Shown here: in pieces, positions 1-9,932 of the stretch
How the letters are laid out: every line of letters begins with the position of its first letter
Position numbering within the stretch: the stretch's first letter is position 1
Program-made: the position numbers and the translations under genes
Notes under the pieces: generated by a model
Databases searched by the model: none
The model's input: the letters and a program-made list of their open reading frames with translations, nothing else
What the model was told of the DNA's origin: nothing
Source of the DNA: Pontibacter virosus
GTDB lineage: Bacteria > Bacteroidota > Bacteroidia > Cytophagales > Hymenobacteraceae
NCBI RefSeq assembly: GCF_003096355.1
Contig: NZ_QEKI01000014.1
Coordinates: 1-64,000, forward strand
Length of the DNA stretch: 64,000 bases
Reading direction: 5' to 3'

Positions 1-51
1 AATCTCTTCCGACTTAAAACCCATAACGGGTCGCACGGTTAGTGCAACCAC

Positions 52-86
52 GGCTTCATTGTCGGAACTCCGTACCCAACGAAGCC
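52..86. repeat. Imperfect inverted repeat beside an orphan immunity-like gene
   Basis: A 10-base arm at 52-61 (GGCTTCATTG) faces CAACGAAGCC at 77-86 with one wobble-type mismatch, separated by 15 bases. It lies just past the 3' end of the minus-strand gene at 114-473. A transcription hairpin or a recombination-site remnant are both possible. No integrase is visible in the window. Bases 1-113 otherwise hold no gene that I can see. Confidence 0.35.
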
Positions 87-113
87 TTAGTTGTTTGCCC
101 GATGTAATTCTTT

Positions 114-473
114 TTACTCTCTATTATCTTGGAAGTACTGGTCCCACGAATATTCTATGTCAAACTGATGACTTGAGGTAAGCTTAAAGACAAATGTGTT
201 CCAAGGAGTATAATTGTTTTCTACAGTATATTCCTTTAAATCATCTATTACATCGTAGATATTAACTTTCGACTTAGAAACAGATATTGGTGCAATATTT
301 ATTTTAACGCTATTATTTTCAAAATCCAAGTTGGTTCTTATAAATCCATCTTCGGCTGCTTTTACTGTGAAAACTGCCTTATCCCAGTCTTCAATAATGT
401 TATAGTCCAAAGAGTCTATTAAGTATTGGCCTATCGAAGTATAAAGGTCATTCTCTTTTACTTGATTTTTCAT
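114..473 (-). CDS. YezG-like (DUF600) immunity-type protein, orphan
   Basis: A 119-residue soluble protein with no signal peptide. The pattern of an N-terminal helix with YxxIGQYL, a central strand-rich part, and a C-terminal PWNTFVFKL followed by FDIEYSWDQYF resembles the YezG/DUF600 immunity proteins that neutralise LXG- or polymorphic-type toxins. That assignment rests on my reading of the fold pattern only. No toxin gene is adjacent: gyrB is on one side and the window edge on the other. The gene is clearly more AT-rich than gyrB and is bracketed by short inverted repeats, suggesting recent acquisition. It could instead be an unrelated hypothetical protein. Confidence 0.6.
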   Translation of the reverse strand: MKNQVKENDLYTSIGQYLIDSLDYNIIEDWDKAVFTVKAAEDGFIRTNLDFENNSVKINIAPISVSKSKVNIYDVIDDLKEYTVENNYTPWNTFVFKLTSSHQFDIEYSWDQYFQDNRE

Positions 474-511
474 TTTTCTTATTTATTTATTACGGGCAAC
501 TTGTGTATAAC

Positions 512-527
512 AGGAGTACCTACTCCT
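512..527. repeat. Short hairpin upstream of the immunity-like gene
   Basis: AGGAGTA (512-518) and TACTCCT (521-527) form a perfect 7-bp stem with a 2-base spacer. It lies between the start of the minus-strand gene at 473 and the gyrB terminator. Together with the repeat at 52-86 it brackets the gene. Confidence 0.4.
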
Positions 528-640
528 ACTATCTGCACTATGTATGGAGAGCTATCATTTTAACAAAGCACATGCATACAGCAAATTTTAACTCATCTAA
601 TATACAGAATTGAAACATACTCTTTATAAAATATAAACAA

Positions 641-676
641 AAAAGCGGCTGCCCTCTCTCGAGAACAGCCGCTTTT
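641..676 (-). terminator. Rho-independent terminator of gyrB
   Basis: AAAAGCGGCTG (641-651) pairs with CAGCCGCTTTT (666-676) around a 14-base loop. Read leftward from gyrB, the stem ends in a U run. It is symmetric enough to act in both directions. Confidence 0.85.
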
Positions 677-698
677 AAAATATGATAGTCTAATAAGC

Positions 699-3101
<2,403 letters not shown>

Positions 3102-3431
3102 ATGAAAACGATCATTCTCCTCCTTATCTCCAATATCTTCATGACCTTCGCCTGGTACGGTCACCTGAAGTTCAAAGACACCGTGCTCTGGAAGGTCATC
3201 CTGGTCAGTTGGTTCATCGCCTTCTTTGAGTACCTGTTCCAGGTGCCCGCCAACCGGATCGGCCACGGGCAGTTCACGGCCTTTCAGCTCAAAACGATAC
3301 AGGAAGTCATCACGCTCGTGGTGTTTGTGGCCTTCTCGGTGCTATACCTGAAAGAAGAAGTCAAGTGGAATTACATCGTCGGGTTTGTCTTCATTCTGCT
3401 GGCCGTGTTCTTCGTGTTTAAGAAGTGGTAG
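3102..3431 (+). CDS. DUF486 family (DMT-like) small membrane protein
   Basis: A 109-residue protein with four hydrophobic segments (about residues 3-19, 30-48, 65-84, 88-107), the size and layout of the DUF486 family, distant single-domain relatives of drug/metabolite transporters. Features seen are WYGHLKFKD after the first segment, SWFIAFFEYLFQVPANR across the second, and EEVKWNYIVGF before the last. The substrate is unknown. Such four-helix proteins usually act as dimers in the inner membrane (family knowledge). It stands alone; an 8-bp tandem repeat starts exactly at its stop codon. Confidence 0.85.
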   Translation: MKTIILLLISNIFMTFAWYGHLKFKDTVLWKVILVSWFIAFFEYLFQVPANRIGHGQFTAFQLKTIQEVITLVVFVAFSVLYLKEEVKWNYIVGFVFILLAVFFVFKKW

Positions 3432-3481
3432 TTGAATTGTTGAATTGTTGAATTGTTGAATTGTTGAATTGTTGAATTGTT
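3431..3481. repeat. Tandem 8-bp repeat, six perfect copies
   Basis: The unit GTTGAATT is repeated six times without change from 3431 to 3478, plus three more bases. The array begins on the last base of the DUF486 stop codon and ends about 28 bases before the next start codon at 3509. Copy number is likely to vary by replication slippage. It is outside both reading frames. Confidence 0.95.
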
Positions 3482-3508
3482 AACTGATTTTTTCCGCATT
3501 ATAAGCTT

Positions 3509-3937
3509 ATGATGAGGTATAGTTTTCTTGATCCTGCGTTGCTGAAAAAGGCTTTTCTCGATCTCATGCGGCCGGACGAGATCTGCTGGAAACCCCTGGA
3601 TATAGAGGCGGGGATCAGAGCACTTACTACCCATGGAAAGACGATCGGGGCAATATCAATTTACTTCAAGTCAGGAGATGGGTTTTATTGCCCTGTATGG
3701 GACGATTGCCTGCTGCTGGAGGGTGTTAATGATGCATATTGGCATTTGTTCGAGGGCCTTCATTTTCAGCAGGAAGTAACCCTGGAACTGGTGTATCAGT
3801 TGATAAACCGGTTTGCCCTTGTAAAGCCACAATCGTATGACTGGGCTGAAGACACAGCATGTTTTAAGACGGCTATCGCATCAGAGCTCGCCCGGTATGA
3901 CTTAAGTGAAATGTACTTCTGTTTACAATTGGACTAG
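3509..3937 (+). CDS. Hypothetical protein (142 aa)
   Basis: I do not recognise this protein. It is soluble and acidic, begins MMRYSFLDPALLKKAFLDLMRPDEICW, and has several aromatic residues in short strands (GAISIYFKSGDGFYCPVWDD). There is no signal peptide or membrane segment. Tandem ATG codons at 3509 and 3512 leave the exact start open. Support for a real gene is the full-length uninterrupted frame filling the gap between the tandem repeat and the next promoter. Base composition is slightly more AT-rich than the downstream lipoprotein genes. Confidence 0.6.
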   Translation: MMRYSFLDPALLKKAFLDLMRPDEICWKPLDIEAGIRALTTHGKTIGAISIYFKSGDGFYCPVWDDCLLLEGVNDAYWHLFEGLHFQQEVTLELVYQLINRFALVKPQSYDWAEDTACFKTAIASELARYDLSEMYFCLQLD

Positions 3938-3945
3938 AGAAGCTA

Positions 3946-3973
3946 TACCTTTGCCGCCATACCTGTATCTTTG
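3946..3973 (+). promoter_or_regulatory. Two -7 boxes upstream of the lipoprotein/SCO/cytochrome set
   Basis: TACCTTTG at 3946-3953 and TATCTTTG at 3966-3973 both match the Bacteroidota -7 consensus TAnnTTTG. They lie 84 and 64 bases ahead of the ATG at 4037. No clear -33 TTTG at ideal spacing was found for either. Confidence 0.5.
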
Positions 3974-4036
3974 CAAAAACAGCGTTGCGTAGAAGAAAAC
4001 AGCGTTGCTCTGATTTAAAGAAAACCTATACCTATC

Positions 4037-4465
4037 ATGAAAAAGTGGTTGCTATACCTGAGTTTGCCGCTCACACTGATCGCTTGCGAGGGTGGCGCCA
4101 GTGAAGCGGAACGTCAGCAGACCCTGGAAACCGAGGTGATGGACCTGCACGACGAAGCGATGGCCGACATGGGCAAGATTTACCGCCTGCGCCGTAACCT
4201 CACCAGCCTCCGCGACAGCCTGCAGGCGCAGTCAACCGACACGGGCACCATCAGCCTGCTTACACGCCGTATACAGGAGCTGGAAGAAGCCGATGAAGCC
4301 ATGATGGAATGGATGCGCCAGTACAAAGCACCCGACACGTTGGCACACCAGCAGGCCATGGTATACCTAAACGCGGAGCATCAGAAAATGGAACGCGTCA
4401 AATCACTGATGGACAGCACCATCACCAATGCACAAGAAACCTATGCCACTTATGGAAAGAAATAA
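4037..4465 (+). CDS. Coiled-coil lipoprotein linked to a SCO/cytochrome c module
   Basis: A 142-residue predicted lipoprotein: a short hydrophobic leader ends in LTLIAC, with the lipidated Cys at residue 17. The mature part is almost all charged helix (LETEVMDLHDEAMADMGKIY, RIQELEEADEAMMEWMRQY), likely coiled coil. No enzymatic motif is seen. It overlaps the SCO gene by 14 bases, so the two are very probably co-translated. Small helical lipoproteins of this kind recur next to SCO genes in Bacteroidota; their function is unknown and I infer only an envelope role connected with metal or redox proteins. Confidence 0.8.
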   Translation: MKKWLLYLSLPLTLIACEGGASEAERQQTLETEVMDLHDEAMADMGKIYRLRRNLTSLRDSLQAQSTDTGTISLLTRRIQELEEADEAMMEWMRQYKAPDTLAHQQAMVYLNAEHQKMERVKSLMDSTITNAQETYATYGKK

Positions 4466-5141
4466 ACTAAGCACCTTGTTTTCAGCTCTGCTGCTTGGAC
4501 TCTCGGCGCTCGGCTGGCAGGCATGCTCTCAAGGCAATTCTGAAACCAGCGACCTCCCCTACCTGGGCGAACGCCAGCTGGTGCAGCGCGAAGTCGACGG
4601 CCAGCAGGTAACCGACACAGCATACCACCGCATACCTGACTTCGCTTTCATCAACCAGGACAGCCAGGTAGTGACCAGCCTCACGGTGCAGGACAAGGTA
4701 TACGTCACCGACTTTTTCTTCACCACTTGCCCGACCATCTGCCCCAAAATGAAGAGCCAGATGCTGCGAATTTACGAGGCGTTTGAAGACGATCCGCGGG
4801 TGATGCTCCTCTCCCATACCATTGACCCCAAACACGACACGGTGGCCGTACTTCGCGACTACGCAGACCGCCTGCAGGTGAACAGCGACAAGTGGCATTT
4901 TGTAACCGGCGAGAAAGACAGCATCTACAGCATTGCGCTGCAGTACATGGTGTCGGCAATGGAAGACGAAGAAGAGCCCGGCGGGTTTGTGCACAGCGGC
5001 GCCTTTGTGCTGGTAGACCAGAACCGCCACGTGCGCGGCATCTACGACGGCACCGACCCTGCCCAGGTCGACCGGCTGATCCGGGACATACCTGCCCTCT
5101 TGCCTAAAAAGAAAAAGAAGAAGGATGCTGATAAAAACTAA
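4452..5141 (+). CDS. SCO1/SenC family copper-chaperone lipoprotein
   Basis: A thioredoxin-fold envelope protein that, by family, delivers copper to cytochrome oxidase CuA or acts as a thiol reductase. The lipobox ends at GWQAC. The metal/redox motif is FTTCPTICPKM (CxxxC) and the conserved histidine lies in FVHSGAFVLVD. The frame is open from 4428, but I chose the ATG at 4452 (MERNKLSTLF) because it gives a normal signal peptide. It overlaps the upstream lipoprotein gene and, at its end, the cytochrome gene. The C-terminus is lysine-rich. Confidence 0.92.
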   Translation: MERNKLSTLFSALLLGLSALGWQACSQGNSETSDLPYLGERQLVQREVDGQQVTDTAYHRIPDFAFINQDSQVVTSLTVQDKVYVTDFFFTTCPTICPKMKSQMLRIYEAFEDDPRVMLLSHTIDPKHDTVAVLRDYADRLQVNSDKWHFVTGEKDSIYSIALQYMVSAMEDEEEPGGFVHSGAFVLVDQNRHVRGIYDGTDPAQVDRLIRDIPALLPKKKKKKDADKN

Positions 5142-5550
5142 AATCTTGCTGTATGGGGCAGGTATAGCCGCCCTGCTCACCCTGACCCGGTGCTTCTACT
5201 CAGACAAGCAAAACGAGGGAGAGCGGCTCTATACCCAGTATTGCGCTAACTGCCACATGGACGATGGCAGCGGTCTCCGCAACCTGATTCCGCCCCTGGC
5301 CGGTGCTGACTACCTGGAAAACCACCGCGACGAGCTGGCCTGCATCATCCAACACGGGCAGACGGGCAACATAGTGGTGAATGGCAAGAACTATAACCAG
5401 GGCATGCCGGGTTTTGAGCACCTCAGCAAAGGGCAGATCACCAACATCCTCAACTACGTGCAAACCAACTTCGGCAACAACAATCCGCGGTTCTCTATAC
5501 AGGAAGTGGAAAAGCAGCTGTTTAAATGTCGCCACTTGCTGGAGCAGTAA
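5125..5550 (+). CDS. Class I cytochrome c lipoprotein
   Basis: A 141-residue single-haem cytochrome. The haem site is CANCH (residues about 40-44) and the axial methionine is probably in GMPGFEHLS. A leader with LTLTRC suggests lipid anchoring. The start codon overlaps the 3' end of the SCO gene by 17 bases, so lipoprotein, SCO and cytochrome form one tight operon, closed by the hairpin at 5555-5589. It probably passes electrons at the outer face of the inner membrane or in the periplasm. The partner oxidase is not in the window. Confidence 0.9.
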   Translation: MLIKTKILLYGAGIAALLTLTRCFYSDKQNEGERLYTQYCANCHMDDGSGLRNLIPPLAGADYLENHRDELACIIQHGQTGNIVVNGKNYNQGMPGFEHLSKGQITNILNYVQTNFGNNNPRFSIQEVEKQLFKCRHLLEQ

Positions 5551-5554
5551 AATA

Positions 5555-5589
5555 AAAAAGGCGCTGCAGTTGGTCTACAGCGCCTTTTT
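5555..5589. terminator. Bidirectional terminator between convergent genes
   Basis: AAAAAGGCGCTG (5555-5566) pairs with CAGCGCCTTTTT (5578-5589). It has A and U runs on the two sides and serves the cytochrome operon (+) and the cupin gene at 5616 (-). Confidence 0.88.
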
Positions 5590-5615
5590 CTATACCTGAT
5601 TTCTATACCTAAGAT

Positions 5616-6122
5616 TTATCTCCCAAAATCGTCCTGCACACGCACAATATCGTCTTCGTTGGACGGGTTGTCTGCATCGGTGTGCTGCCAGATCTCGGCT
5701 AGTACGCCCCATCCGTCGAGGCCTACCAAACGGTGGCGTTCCCCTTGGCGCAGCGTGATCAGGTCACCAGGCCGTAGCACTTTCAGTTCGCCTTCTTCAT
5801 CTGTATCGCTGGTTACTACACCCACGGTGCCTTTCACCACTTTCCAGATTTCGGCGCGGCGGTGGTGGTACTGCCAGCTCAGTCGCTTGTGCGGTGCCAC
5901 CAGCAGTATTTTCGGGCTCAGCTTACCCGATATCTTTAGCTGATCGACCGGCATGCTATCAAAATAGGCGTTGGCGAAGTCCTGCGCCTGCGTTTCGTCA
6001 ATCACAAAAAAGCCACCCCACGGACGGTCCTGGTCTTGGCTGCTGATGTTGAATTGCTGCTGCTTTAGTTGCTGTTCTACTTCTGAGAAAAGGGCTGCTT
6101 TATCAGTTGTGTCGGCTGTCAT
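5616..6122 (-). CDS. Cupin protein, phosphomannose isomerase type II C-domain-like
   Basis: About 168 residues from the chosen start. It carries DRPWGGFFVID followed by a cupin core: YHHRRAEIWKVVKG holds the metal-binding His and Glu residues, and LRPGDLITLRQGERHRLVG the last His. This matches the C-terminal domain of type II mannose-6-phosphate isomerase/GDP-mannose pyrophosphorylase, standing alone. Such proteins are often annotated as mannose-6-phosphate isomerases, but the activity is not proven. The frame is open to 6209, but residues 1-29 are not cupin-like, so the ATG at 6122 (MTADTTDKAAL) is preferred. Confidence 0.85.
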   Translation of the reverse strand: MTADTTDKAALFSEVEQQLKQQQFNISSQDQDRPWGGFFVIDETQAQDFANAYFDSMPVDQLKISGKLSPKILLVAPHKRLSWQYHHRRAEIWKVVKGTVGVVTSDTDEEGELKVLRPGDLITLRQGERHRLVGLDGWGVLAEIWQHTDADNPSNEDDIVRVQDDFGR

Positions 6123-6459
6123 GTTCTGTTGGTCTTTAAGGGTGATAGCAATATACGTGCAGGTATAGGCTAACGGAAAATACAGGTAGCCTGTTGAGGC
6201 GAGACGCAAATTTAGTATAATTCTACAGAAGGCAATATTGTGCTGCGGCTAGATCCGTTTCAAGTCAGCAGGTTCTACCTTTGGGGGAGCAAAAGTAGTG
6301 TTTGTAACTGCGGGAAAATTGCTATTAAGTTACTCCCTCTTGAGTTAAATCTGAAATTCGCGTTCCCATTGATCCTTGGTCTCAAGTCGCGAGCCCATTT
6401 TCTTAGCCGTCTTTATAGGTTAACCTTAGATAATCAAACAGCCCTAAGCGATCAGCAAC
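6123..6459. other. Intergenic region without a supported gene
   Basis: About 340 bp, AT-rich. A plus-strand -7-like box (TACCTTTG, 6276-6283) has no properly spaced -33 box and no plus-strand gene after it. A 106-codon plus frame at 6240-6560 runs into the nuclease gene and looks spurious. Confidence 0.4.
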
Positions 6460-7056
6460 TTATCCCCGACCTGAAAGATTTGGCTGGCGCTGAACCTCTT
6501 TTCCAGAAAAAACGCTCCGAAAGAAACGCTCGAAATTTTTGTCCAGAGCACCCCATTTAAACTCGTGGTTGGGCGTACGGTAGCTGTAGCCCGCAAAGGT
6601 GTTCTTCGTAACCACCGGAAATTTGCTGATCACCTGTCCGGAAATCCAACCGTAAAATCCGACCTGCTTTTTTACAAAATCCACCCAACCCACGATCACA
6701 TAATTTTTAGTAGCTGGTTTCTGCTCCTGTGGATAACCATAAGTCCAATTGTCATTTGGCGGCCTGTCGGTCGACTTTTTTGCGACCTTCACGTCAATTT
6801 TACTTTCGGCCATCAAAAAATCAAAGGCATCCGAATTCCTGTTTTCGAAACCTGCACGATCAACTTCGTAGGTATAGCCGAGGGATTGGAGCCAATGTTC
6901 GAACGCATATTCGCCCATGCATCCCAGCACCGCCTTCTCAAGGCGTTCTTTTTCTGAAAGTCCAAAGCGTGAGTACAGGCCGTTGCGGACCATGTCTGCC
7001 GCACACTGCCGGGCTATCGCGAGGTTGGCATCAAAGTCAAAATCTTGCACGAGCAT
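6460..7056 (-). CDS. Putative PD-(D/E)XK nuclease paired with a type III-like methyltransferase
   Basis: A 198-residue protein with a likely PD-(D/E)XK core: a helix with Glu49 (MGEYAFEHWLQSLG), then Asp76/Asp79 (SDAFDF), then the IDVK strand with Asp88 and Lys90. The rest is aromatic-rich (YGYPQEQKPATKNYVIVGWV, FAGYSYRTPNHEFKW). It begins 9 bases after the stop of the adenine methyltransferase on the same strand, so it is probably the restriction partner of that enzyme. It is far smaller than a type III Res subunit and lacks helicase motifs. I do not know a named family for it. Nuclease activity and target are inference. Confidence 0.65.
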   Translation of the reverse strand: MLVQDFDFDANLAIARQCAADMVRNGLYSRFGLSEKERLEKAVLGCMGEYAFEHWLQSLGYTYEVDRAGFENRNSDAFDFLMAESKIDVKVAKKSTDRPPNDNWTYGYPQEQKPATKNYVIVGWVDFVKKQVGFYGWISGQVISKFPVVTKNTFAGYSYRTPNHEFKWGALDKNFERFFRSVFSGKEVQRQPNLSGRG

Positions 7057-7065
7057 TGCTTTTCA

Positions 7066-8889
7066 TCAGATTGATTTAAAATCAATACCGATATTCTGCA
7101 AGGTTAGTTGTAAATTGGTCTTGTCGATTTCGTTAAGTTGGAACAGGGAGTCCGGACAGATGAACGCCCTGGGCTTCAGCTCGATTGCTTTTTTCAGAAC
7201 CTCCTCGTTGATCGTGTCCAGTCCATACAGCAGACCTTCCTGCACGACTTCATACAGCACGGTATCACCCACAGGCACCTCATTTATAGCGGCCGTCAGA
7301 AGTATACCTGACCTGAGTAGCATTTCCCATAGCCTGTACTCCCGGTTTGCATGGTTCATCTCAGCCCGTGCAAAGAGCGGCAGCTGCTTCGCCTTGTCCC
7401 TTTCAGTTCGGCCGCCGTCTGTACGCCAAACGCCAAAGTTGGAGGGAGCGAGTTTGAAATATCGAAAGCCTGTATCGAGTGTTGCAGCGCCCTCCTGTGT
7501 TTGCAGGTTTTCATGCAGTAAGAGCAGGCGTTTTCGAGTGATATCGGATATGGTTCTGAAGCCCTGCTGAAAGGCTTTTGTTGTAGGGGCGATCTGCTCG
7601 TCGAGCTGCACGCAAATGTATTTCCGGTTGCCGCCATCCTGCTGGTTCATTTCGAGCACGGCCTGGGCAGTGGCACCCGAACCGGCAAAAAAGTCCAGAA
7701 AGATGCCATCCGGATCGTCGGAGAAACCCAGCAGGTACTTGATCAAACTGGGCGGCTTTGGAAAGTCGAATACTTTGGCCCCAAACATCGCTTCGAGCTG
7801 GGCGCTTGCATTTTCGTTTGTACCCACCCCGACTTTTGAATTGATCAGGTTTGGCGGTACCTCTTTATCGTACACCAGTTTTTCGTACGAAGGGCTCAGT
7901 TTGATCGTAGGTATACTAATTATGGTGCCCTTGCTTATTTCTTCGTTCAGCTTAGGCTGCGACCACTTGAACTTGGCCTTCAGCACAACCGGCTTTACAA
8001 AGAGTCCGCCTTTCACTTCCGTGTCCTCCAGCAACTCAATGGCATAGCTGTCGGTGCCATAGCTGCCTTTCTTTAGCAGGCCGTCCTCCAGACGGGTAGT
8101 CACCACATCGGCTGGGAATGTCAGTTTACCCAGTTTGTTCGATTGGTTGAGCAGTCCGTTGGAGCTGGTGCTTTTTTTCCGTATGCCCTTGAATTTCTCC
8201 TTGTCCTTATTTTTCTGATAGCAAAGCACATACTCCACCACTTTTTTGCTCTTCCTGGACAGGTTGGCCGGTGTCTCGGATTTGGCCCACGAAAAGTAGT
8301 CGATGAAATTCTCTTCCCCAAACACCTCATCCATAACCAGTTTCAAGTTAGCCAGTTCGTTATCATCGATGCTCACGAAGATAATACCGTCTTCACGGAG
8401 CAGCGTCCGGGCGAGCGACAGCCTTGTCAGCATCATGCTGAGCCAGTTGGAATGGCCGCTTTGCTTACGGTCAGTCTGAGAACGGCCACTTTTTCCTGCA
8501 AAGTTGTCGGCATAAATGAAGCTATCGGAACCTGTATTGTAGGGAGGGTCGATGTAGATGCCCTTTACCTTGCCTTGATAGGCCTTCTGCAGCACTTTCA
8601 GCACATGAAGGTTTTCCCCTTCAATAAATAAATGCTGCGTCTGCAGCCAGTTGACAGACGCATCCGGAACAGGTATAAGCGTGTCGGTTACAGGCGTCTG
8701 TATTTGTCTGTAGGCTTCTGCTTTGCCCGTCCAGGACAGTTGGTATAGCTCCGGCTCTGGGTGCACCTGATCACCCAGCAAGTCTTTCAACTGCGCTATG
8801 TTGAGCTTGTTCCCGGTAAAGGCAAACGGTATGATCTCCTTCAGCTTTAGAAGCAGGTCTTCCGGATTATGTAAGGACTCGCCGTTCAT
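7066..8889 (-). CDS. Type III-like (beta-class) site-specific DNA adenine methyltransferase
   Basis: About 607 residues. The catalytic motif IV DPPYNTGS (near residue 114) comes before the SAM-binding motif LDFFAGSGATAQ (near residue 400), the beta-class order of type III Mod proteins, which methylate N6 of adenine. Between them lies a variable region that would recognise the target. Conserved stretches include SIDDNELANLKLVMDEVFGE and KYICVQLDE. The frame is open to 8943, but the ATG at 8889 (MNGESLHNPEDLLLKLKEI) fits Mod N-termini better; the extension MYAIPGNQF is less likely. No Res helicase-nuclease gene is present; a small nuclease gene follows immediately. It forms a two-gene operon of accessory character. 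Confidence 0.9.
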   Translation of the reverse strand: MNGESLHNPEDLLLKLKEIIPFAFTGNKLNIAQLKDLLGDQVHPEPELYQLSWTGKAEAYRQIQTPVTDTLIPVPDASVNWLQTQHLFIEGENLHVLKVLQKAYQGKVKGIYIDPPYNTGSDSFIYADNFAGKSGRSQTDRKQSGHSNWLSMMLTRLSLARTLLREDGIIFVSIDDNELANLKLVMDEVFGEENFIDYFSWAKSETPANLSRKSKKVVEYVLCYQKNKDKEKFKGIRKKSTSSNGLLNQSNKLGKLTFPADVVTTRLEDGLLKKGSYGTDSYAIELLEDTEVKGGLFVKPVVLKAKFKWSQPKLNEEISKGTIISIPTIKLSPSYEKLVYDKEVPPNLINSKVGVGTNENASAQLEAMFGAKVFDFPKPPSLIKYLLGFSDDPDGIFLDFFAGSGATAQAVLEMNQQDGGNRKYICVQLDEQIAPTTKAFQQGFRTISDITRKRLLLLHENLQTQEGAATLDTGFRYFKLAPSNFGVWRTDGGRTERDKAKQLPLFARAEMNHANREYRLWEMLLRSGILLTAAINEVPVGDTVLYEVVQEGLLYGLDTINEEVLKKAIELKPRAFICPDSLFQLNEIDKTNLQLTLQNIGIDFKSI

Positions 8890-9187
8890 GGTCAAATCTT
8901 CTGTAAATCTGTATTTAAACTGGTTGCCAGGTATAGCATACACGCTTCACAGCCATTTTGCTGTATGGACAGTAGGCTTTGGATACACAACAGCGCCCTG
9001 ATTCTGCTCTGGAGCAGGACCTGTGCCATGTTTTGAGGAAATTTATCTGGAGCGGGAAGTAGTGCTATACCCTGGCAAAAGTTGAAGATAACTAATAAAC
9101 CAGAAATGAAAGGCAGGAAATTTTAGATTAAACTGAATTCTTAAAAAGCAAGTCTCTTTGGCAGAGAATATTCTTTATAGAAGATGA

Positions 9188-9784
9188 TCAACTTTGTCTT
9201 CTTGCGATAACTATTACGTGCCGTTGCGGGTACTGATCCAACTCCAGGTGCCTGCATTGGCAGTTGTTTTCGGCCAGTATCTTTAGATTCGCGTCTATCC
9301 CGATAGAGCTGTAGCCGAACTTCTCGCCCAGCCAGGTATCTTCATGCTCACCTTCGGCATCGCCAAAAGTATAAATTAAGACGCCCTGCGGATGTAAGAG
9401 TCGGCAGAGCTTTTCAACTACGGGCTTCTGAAATTTCAATGGCAAATGAAAAATACTGTCCCATGCGACAATCAGATCAAACTTCTGTTCTGTTTCCCAT
9501 TCGATGATATCCGCTTTCTCAAACCTCACTTGCGGATGATTCTCTTTCGCCAGTTGCAGCATACCTCCCGAAACATCGATTGCGTTTAGCCCGAAGCCGT
9601 TGTCCAAAAGCCTGTTTATGATGCGACCGCCACTCCCGCACCCTACATCCAATGCCGTACTCTTTTCAGCGCAATACCATATGGCCCGCTCGATCATCGA
9701 GATACCGTAGTCTGACCCTATCATATCGGCATTCCACTGCTGGGCAATTTTGTCGTAACTTTTGGCTAGTTGGGAGGGGTTCAC
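9188..9784 (-). CDS. Class I SAM-dependent methyltransferase, substrate unknown
   Basis: A 198-residue Rossmann methyltransferase. Motif I is ALDVGCGSGG (about residues 44-53), the acidic loop NAIDVSGGML follows, and motif III/IV is FDLIVAWDSIFHLP. The methyltransferase 11/25-like fold without a recognisable substrate domain fits small-molecule methylation such as that of a quinone, thiol or lipid, but the sequence does not tell. It stands alone; the gaps to its neighbours (about 300 and 150 bp) argue against an operon with the restriction genes. Confidence 0.88.
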   Translation of the reverse strand: MNPSQLAKSYDKIAQQWNADMIGSDYGISMIERAIWYCAEKSTALDVGCGSGGRIINRLLDNGFGLNAIDVSGGMLQLAKENHPQVRFEKADIIEWETEQKFDLIVAWDSIFHLPLKFQKPVVEKLCRLLHPQGVLIYTFGDAEGEHEDTWLGEKFGYSSIGIDANLKILAENNCQCRHLELDQYPQRHVIVIARRQS

Positions 9785-9932
9785 GGTTGGGCTTTTCTAG
9801 ATTATTAACTGGGCGCAATTTCGGATGATATCATCACGCCAGGTCTGTTGAGAGGGTACTTATACGTCAGGAGTGCAGTGCAGTACGTGAGCGAGCGGCG
9901 AACCTGTAGCTGGAGAGTAACATACTCAAAAG

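Noticed and set aside
114-473. Integron cassette with true attC sites
   Set aside because: The inverted repeats lack clear attC core sites and no integrase gene is visible, so only a weak suggestion of exchange is kept.
3431-3481. Tandem repeat considered as a CRISPR remnant
   Set aside because: The unit is 8 bp and there are no spacers; no cas gene is in the window.
6240-6560. 106-codon plus frame beside the nuclease gene
   Set aside because: It overlaps the 3' end of a better-supported gene on the other strand and shows no conserved pattern.
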